From contig BRON01000002.1 in assembly GCA_024345305.1 (NCBI GenBank), positions 2,232,001-2,296,000 on the forward strand: 64,000 bases of DNA, given 5' to 3'. Every line of letters begins with the position of its first letter. The stretch's first letter is position 1. Below the pieces are notes generated by a model, which searched no databases, was not told the DNA's origin, and was given only the letters and a program-made list of their open reading frames with translations. Origin of the DNA: Mrakia gelida. Its lineage: Eukaryota; Basidiomycota; Tremellomycetes; Cystofilobasidiales; Mrakiaceae. Of the stretch, positions 60,117 through 64,000 are shown piece after piece. The translations under genes and the position numbers were made by a program.

Positions 60117-61417
60117 TTAATCGAAGCAGAGCTTCTTGTGCGACTTCTTCCAGTGCTCTCGTTGATGATCTGTTCAGTTGAGAGGAAAGGTCAGTCTACG
60201 CCAGTAACGAGCGCTCGATAGCGTCTCTTGGACGAGGGCGGATCGAACCTTTCGAGCAGTACCGGACGGACTTGCACTGTTCGCGACGAAGAACCAGGAA
60301 CGGCGGGTCAGGGATGAACGAGCGAAAGAAACGACGCAGTCGAAGTCGGAGACGAACCTTCTGACAAGTACTCAGTTGATCCTCATCCTCGATCCTGCAC
60401 TCCAGCTCCCCCCCAGCGCAAAACATCCACTGCTTCCCAACCGCGAGGGGTCGCATCTTGTCCCCTCCAAACAAGAAGTTGAGCGCTCTGACCTTGGACT
60501 GCTGGTTCCACATCTTGTCGTGACTCTCTGGATCCGCCTCGAGGGCCTTGTCGTCCCATTTGAGGATAGCGGTGAGGAACGGTCGGTAGTTGGCTTCGGA
60601 GGAGGTTTAGGAAGGGACAAGAGGGAAGGGGAAGGGGTCGCCGAAGTTGATGACGAGAGCGGAGAAGACTTCGATCTGCTGGGAGATGATTGCTCGTTTG
60701 GAGTCGCCGCCGTTGATCTGAGAGAACGAAGAAGAGAGAGAGAGAGAGGTGAGGACGAGCGAGCGAGGAGACGCGACGCGAGTCTCGAACGCACGCAACA
60801 GACGTCGAAGAAGAGAGGGAGGACGTACGTAGTCGCTCTCCTTCCAAGCCAGCATGCTCTTCCACACCCTCAGCAAGATATTCTTCGCTACCTCTGGCTT
60901 GTCTCGAACGAGACGAGCGACGTACGAGCTGTCGAAGCAGTGGTACATGAGGGCAGGGTAGCGGAGGAAGGCCTCGAACGATGCCCCAGTTTCCCTCATT
61001 ACGTCGAGAGCAATAAGGTAGGCGTTGTACACCTCGACGAGCTTGTTCGAAGCTAGCTTCCAGGAGATGGCGGTTCGAGAAGCGGGAGGAAGATCGCGTC
61101 GGAAGGCGTACTGGAGGAGGGAAAGAGAGAAGGGAGATCAGCACGTCCCTTCCCGCTTCGGAGTCGACTCAGGAACAACTATGCCACAAAACGAAAGGCT
61201 ATATGTGTAGAGGGTCCCACAGTGCCCTCTGAGGTCTTGAGAGATCCCAGAGGTCGGAGAGAAGAGGAAGAAGACTCACGAGGTTTTCCATGAAGGTCAG
61301 CCTGAACATGTTCTCTCTCCCTGCCCACTCCTTCCAATGGTCGTACTCGTCGAAGCCTTAAGTCTCGGAGTATCTTCCCGTTTCTATGAGCCCGTCGGGG
61401 GAGTAGCGAGTGTCCAT
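60117..61417 (-). pseudogene. MYND zinc-finger protein gene with two in-frame stops and a frameshift
   Basis: The coding-like pieces in order are: MDTRYSPDGLIETGRYSET, a TAA at 61358-61360, GFDEYDHWKEWAGRE in the same frame, then a frame change near 61310 into MFRLTFMENL. That is followed by RRDLPPASRTAISWKLASNK, GASFEAFLRYPALMYHCFDS, SSYVARLVRDKPEVAKNILL, RAIISQQIEVFSALVINFGD and PFPFPLVPS. A TAA at 60607-60609 comes next, and in the same frame TSSEANYRPFLTAILKWDDK and ALNFLFGGDKMRPLAVG. Two more exons complete the MYND finger: STCQK, CKSVRYCSK, DHQREHWKKSHKKLCFD. All zinc ligands (C-x2-C, C, H, C) are kept. No intron with a fitting phase was found that removes the stops. It may be a young pseudogene, a sequence error, or a gene with unusual decoding or splicing. 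Confidence 0.6.
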
Positions 61418-61704
61418 CGAGGAGAGAGGAAAGAGAGGGAAGGAGAGCTGGGATGGCCGTTTGAGGGAAGGGTTGAGCTCGGAATTCGAAGGGTGAAAGA
61501 TCGTTCGCTTCACCTCGTCGTCTTGCCGTTTGAGAGCTGCAGATGAAATTTTCAATTTGACTAATATCTACCTCAGATCAGTGCCTATACTCCAGATTGC
61601 TTTTTGATCAATTCCAGCTCAAATTTCAACCTTGACGACCGCCTCTCTGCGACCTTCACCTCGAACTCCCTTCCTCCTTCCTCCTCTCTCGCCAAACCAT
61701 CACG

Positions 61705-62866
61705 ATGACCTCCCTCCTCTCCCCCGCTCGCCTAGCCACCCGTCGCTACCTCTCCCTCTCCCTCTCCTCTCCCCTCTCCCATCGCTCCTACTCCGACCGC
61801 GAAGCCGTCGCCGACCTGGTCTCCAAACTTCAAGCCGACCCTCTCCTCGCCAACTCCTCCTCCCTCCTCCCTCCCAAATCATCGGAACCTTCCCTCCCTC
61901 CAGTGACTCGTTTCCCCATCGCCAACGCCCCTACACCAGAGGAGATCGTCGCCGCGGATGCGCTTGCTGCTCATCGAGCCAAGCTGTACGGGAAGGTGGA
62001 GGACCCTATGGCGGGCGTCGTTGCGGCAGGGAAAGCGAAGCAGCGACCTCCTCCCCAGGAGCCCAAGGAGGCTACCGTTCCCTACCTGAAGAAGGATCTT
62101 CCTCAGAAGAGTGATCCTCTGTTGGACTTCTTTGTCAACTTGATCATGAAGCACGGAATGAAGACCAAGGCCACCATCATTCTCCACCAAACCCTCGACA
62201 GAATGTGAGCTCTCGCCTCCTTCCCTTCCTTCTTTTCCGACCCTTCCCTTTCCTCTCCCTTCTCGTCTCCCTCGTCATCTCCGAGCTCTCGGTCGCTCCC
62301 TCAGCATATCGAAGCGCTCCCCTCTGGACCCCACCACTAACACCCCTCTCTCTTCATTTTTGTTCCTTTCAGCTCCCTCCTCACCGGCTCCGCACCCATC
62401 CCAATCTTCAAAGCCGCCATCCTCAAAGCCTCCCCTTACGCCCGAATCCGATCCTCCAAGAAGGGAGCCAAAGTCAACCTCCTGCCCATCCCCCTCACCG
62501 AACGTCAACGAGTCCGAACAGGAATCCAGTGGATCGTCGAAGCGTCAGACAAGAGACCGATGACCTCCGTCGACAGGAGGTTGGCAGCTGAAATTCTGGC
62601 GGTGCTGGCAGGGGATAGTCCGGTGTTGAAGAGGTTGGATGAGAGGCATAAGACGGCGATGGTGAACAGGTACGTGTTCGAGGCGGGCTCCTTTGCTGGA
62701 GTGTGGGGGGACGAAGGGAAGGAGAGGGGAGACTGAAGGGAAGGAAATCGCGAGCTCGAAGCTGACTTTTCGTTTTGCTGCTTGGTTGCACTCACTCAGG
62801 GCCAACCTGCCGAGAACTCTGGGACCTATGATGGCCAAGGATCCTAATGCGGAGAAGAAGGATTAG
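61705..62866 (+). CDS. RSM7: Mitochondrial ribosomal protein uS7m
   Basis: Small-subunit mitoribosome protein. The N-terminus MTSLLSPARLATRRYLSLSL is an Arg/Ser/Leu-rich targeting sequence. The uS7 core has DPLLDFFVNLIMKHGMKTKA, TIILHQTLDRM, then after an intron SLLTGSAPIPIFKAAILKAS, RQRVRTGIQWIVEASDKRPM and VDRRLAAEILAVLAGDSPVL. KRLDERHKTAMVNRANLPRT follows the last intron. The three exons join at GTGAGC and GTACGT donors. The N-terminal extension of about 100 residues before the uS7 core is typical of fungal mitochondrial forms. Confidence 0.9.
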
Positions 62867-63353
62867 GAGCGATCTGCCATGTCTGTTCGCCTCTAATCTA
62901 CCGCTGGTGTCCCGAGTTCGAAAGAGCAGACTCGTCCCTCCCTGATCTTGCATGACCTCGCCCACTCTCTTCAGCGTTTCGAAGCGCGTACCACCTCGAC
63001 TCACTCGTGGAAGAGAGTGTATTCTGATCATCTCTCTGTCCGTCGCTGGAGCTCAAGTCTTGAGCGACGAGGGACGAAACGCGTCTCGTCTCGCTCTCGG
63101 CTCTCCTCTTTCCCTTTCAACCGATCGAGACAAGGCAGGGTTCGAGTGAAGAGTTCAAGGAGCATGCAAGGTAGGTATGTAGGTCCACTGCTACTCGAAA
63201 GGTAAATCAGAGACGAAGAAGAACAAAGCGAGCGAGAGAAAGGAAGCGCGCGAGAGAGAAAAACGAGGTGAGGAAGCACGGGGAACGAACGACGAACACG
63301 AAGAGAGAGAGAGAGCCGAATAGAAACGATGGAAGTCAAGACAGCTAGATAAT
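62867..63353. other. convergent intergenic region uS7m / UFD1-like
   Basis: 487 bases between facing stops. The right part is purine-rich on the plus strand. No RNA gene or conserved frame was recognised. Confidence 0.5.
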
Positions 63354-64000
63354 CTAGTCGCTATCAATCTCGATCGGCTCCGCCTTACTCGTCCCTCCTC
63401 CCTTCTTCCTCCCGTTCAACGTGTTGCCACCCGAACCCAAGTTCGCCCACGGATCCACCGGCGCTGCTTCCTCCGGCGCTGCTGAGTCCGAGGCCACACG
63501 CGGAGCTGTCGAGGAGGATCCTGCTGCTGAGGAGGGTGCGGGCGCGGGTGCGGAGGAGGGTGGTGGCGGAGGAGGAGCGAAGGTTCGAGGAGCGCGTCCA
63601 CTGAGGGTGGCTCCGTTGGTGGCGAGGGAGGAGAAGGGAGCGGGCTGAGAGGAACGAAGAAGAGGAGTCGAGTCGAGGTAGGTCAGCTGGAGCCGGAAGC
63701 GAGGAGGGAACAGGAGAAGCAAGGAGGGTCGGGAGAGAAAGAGCGAGCACGAACAGCAGGAGCAGAAGACGACGACGCGGTTCCGTCTCCTCCAGCTGGG
63801 TCGAACGGTTTGTAGGTCCATCCGAAGAAGAGTTTCCCGTGAGGGAGATGAAGAGCTGCTGGGACTTTGTCGGCGGGTCCCGAGAGAGCGGAGGTGGGGA
63901 TGATGCGTGATTTGCTGAACGACGCGACGAGGGAACGGAGACGAACGCGAGAGTCAGCGTTCGCTTTCGTCTTCGCACCTCCAGATCTGCCTCCTCCCTC
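63354..64000 (-). CDS. UFD1: C-terminal part of a UFD1-like protein (5' end outside the window)
   Basis: Ufd1 pairs with Npl4 to bring ubiquitinated substrates to Cdc48/p97. The visible exons give KSRIIPTSALSGPADKVPAA, LHLPHGKLFFGWTYKPFDPA and, after an intron, PFSSLATNGATLSGR, with a second motif GSGGNTLNGRKKGG near the end (PIEIDSD). The LPxGKLFFG stretch is typical of the Ufd1 C-terminal region. The two short F/G-x(3-4)-L(S/N)GR motifs look like SHP boxes that bind p97. The long Pro/Ala/Ser-rich link (FAPPPPPPSSAPAPAPSS) is poorly conserved. The double-psi barrel domain that would settle the identity lies outside the window. Confidence 0.6.

Noticed and set aside
60540..60670. Short intron to bypass the TAA at 60607
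   Set aside because: Candidate GT sites give either the wrong phase or lengths of about 25 nt, and the one in-phase option would remove conserved residues and skip an AG.

Overview
The window is nuclear DNA from a fungus, most likely a basidiomycete yeast of the Pucciniomycotina (Rhodotorula/Sporobolomyces-like). Protein-coding genes are tightly packed, GC-rich and cut by many short introns (mostly about 60-110 nt). Introns have GTGAGT/GTGAGC or GTTCGT-type donors and a very strong CTGAC branch point. The gene set is conserved eukaryotic and fungal: AP-complex adaptin, ERMES Mdm12, Thi20, COG8, ceramide glucosyltransferase. No tRNA, rRNA, transposon, plasmid, phage or CRISPR structure was seen. 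The species assignment is inference from gene style, not a match.

Layout. 0-7.6 kb: 3' end of a possible acyl-adenylating enzyme, an amino-acid permease (minus), and a PARP-type zinc-finger protein (minus). 8-17.2 kb: an inositol polyphosphate 5-phosphatase (plus), a secretory thioredoxin-like protein and COG8 (both minus). 17.5-25 kb: a cell-surface protein with three cupredoxin domains (plus), converging on mitochondrial Hsp70 (minus). 25-34 kb: an unknown protein, an F-box-like protein, MDM12, a RED/IK splicing factor and NOP53. 34-41.3 kb: ASA1 (WD40), an E(z)/EZH2-type histone methyltransferase and a bZIP factor. 41.6-47.4 kb: an adaptin resembling AP-4 epsilon, a mucin-like membrane protein and a small disordered protein. 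47.7-59.7 kb: THI20, a mitochondrial carrier, ceramide glucosyltransferase, an F-box/LRR protein and a membrane protein. 60-64 kb: a MYND zinc-finger gene with several lesions, mitochondrial uS7m, and the 3' end of a UFD1-like gene.

The genes are mostly unrelated housekeeping functions and not a pathway cluster. Shared themes are membrane and organelle traffic (COG8, adaptin, MDM12, carrier, mtHsp70, ceramide glucosyltransferase, 5-phosphatase) and chromatin or RNA work (EZH2, ASA1, RED, NOP53, zf-PARP protein, bZIP).

The points most worth a second look are: the AP-4-like adaptin; the EZH2 homologue with an altered SET-domain NHS motif; the MYND gene with two in-frame stops and a frameshift; the triple cupredoxin protein; the 5-phosphatase split by three large disordered inserts; the mtHsp70 presequence intron with a roughly 215-nt AG-free zone; and a recurrent palindromic GACGCGTC word in introns near the branch point. 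Intron boundaries were assigned by eye from splice signals and frame continuity, so exact exon ends may be off in places.
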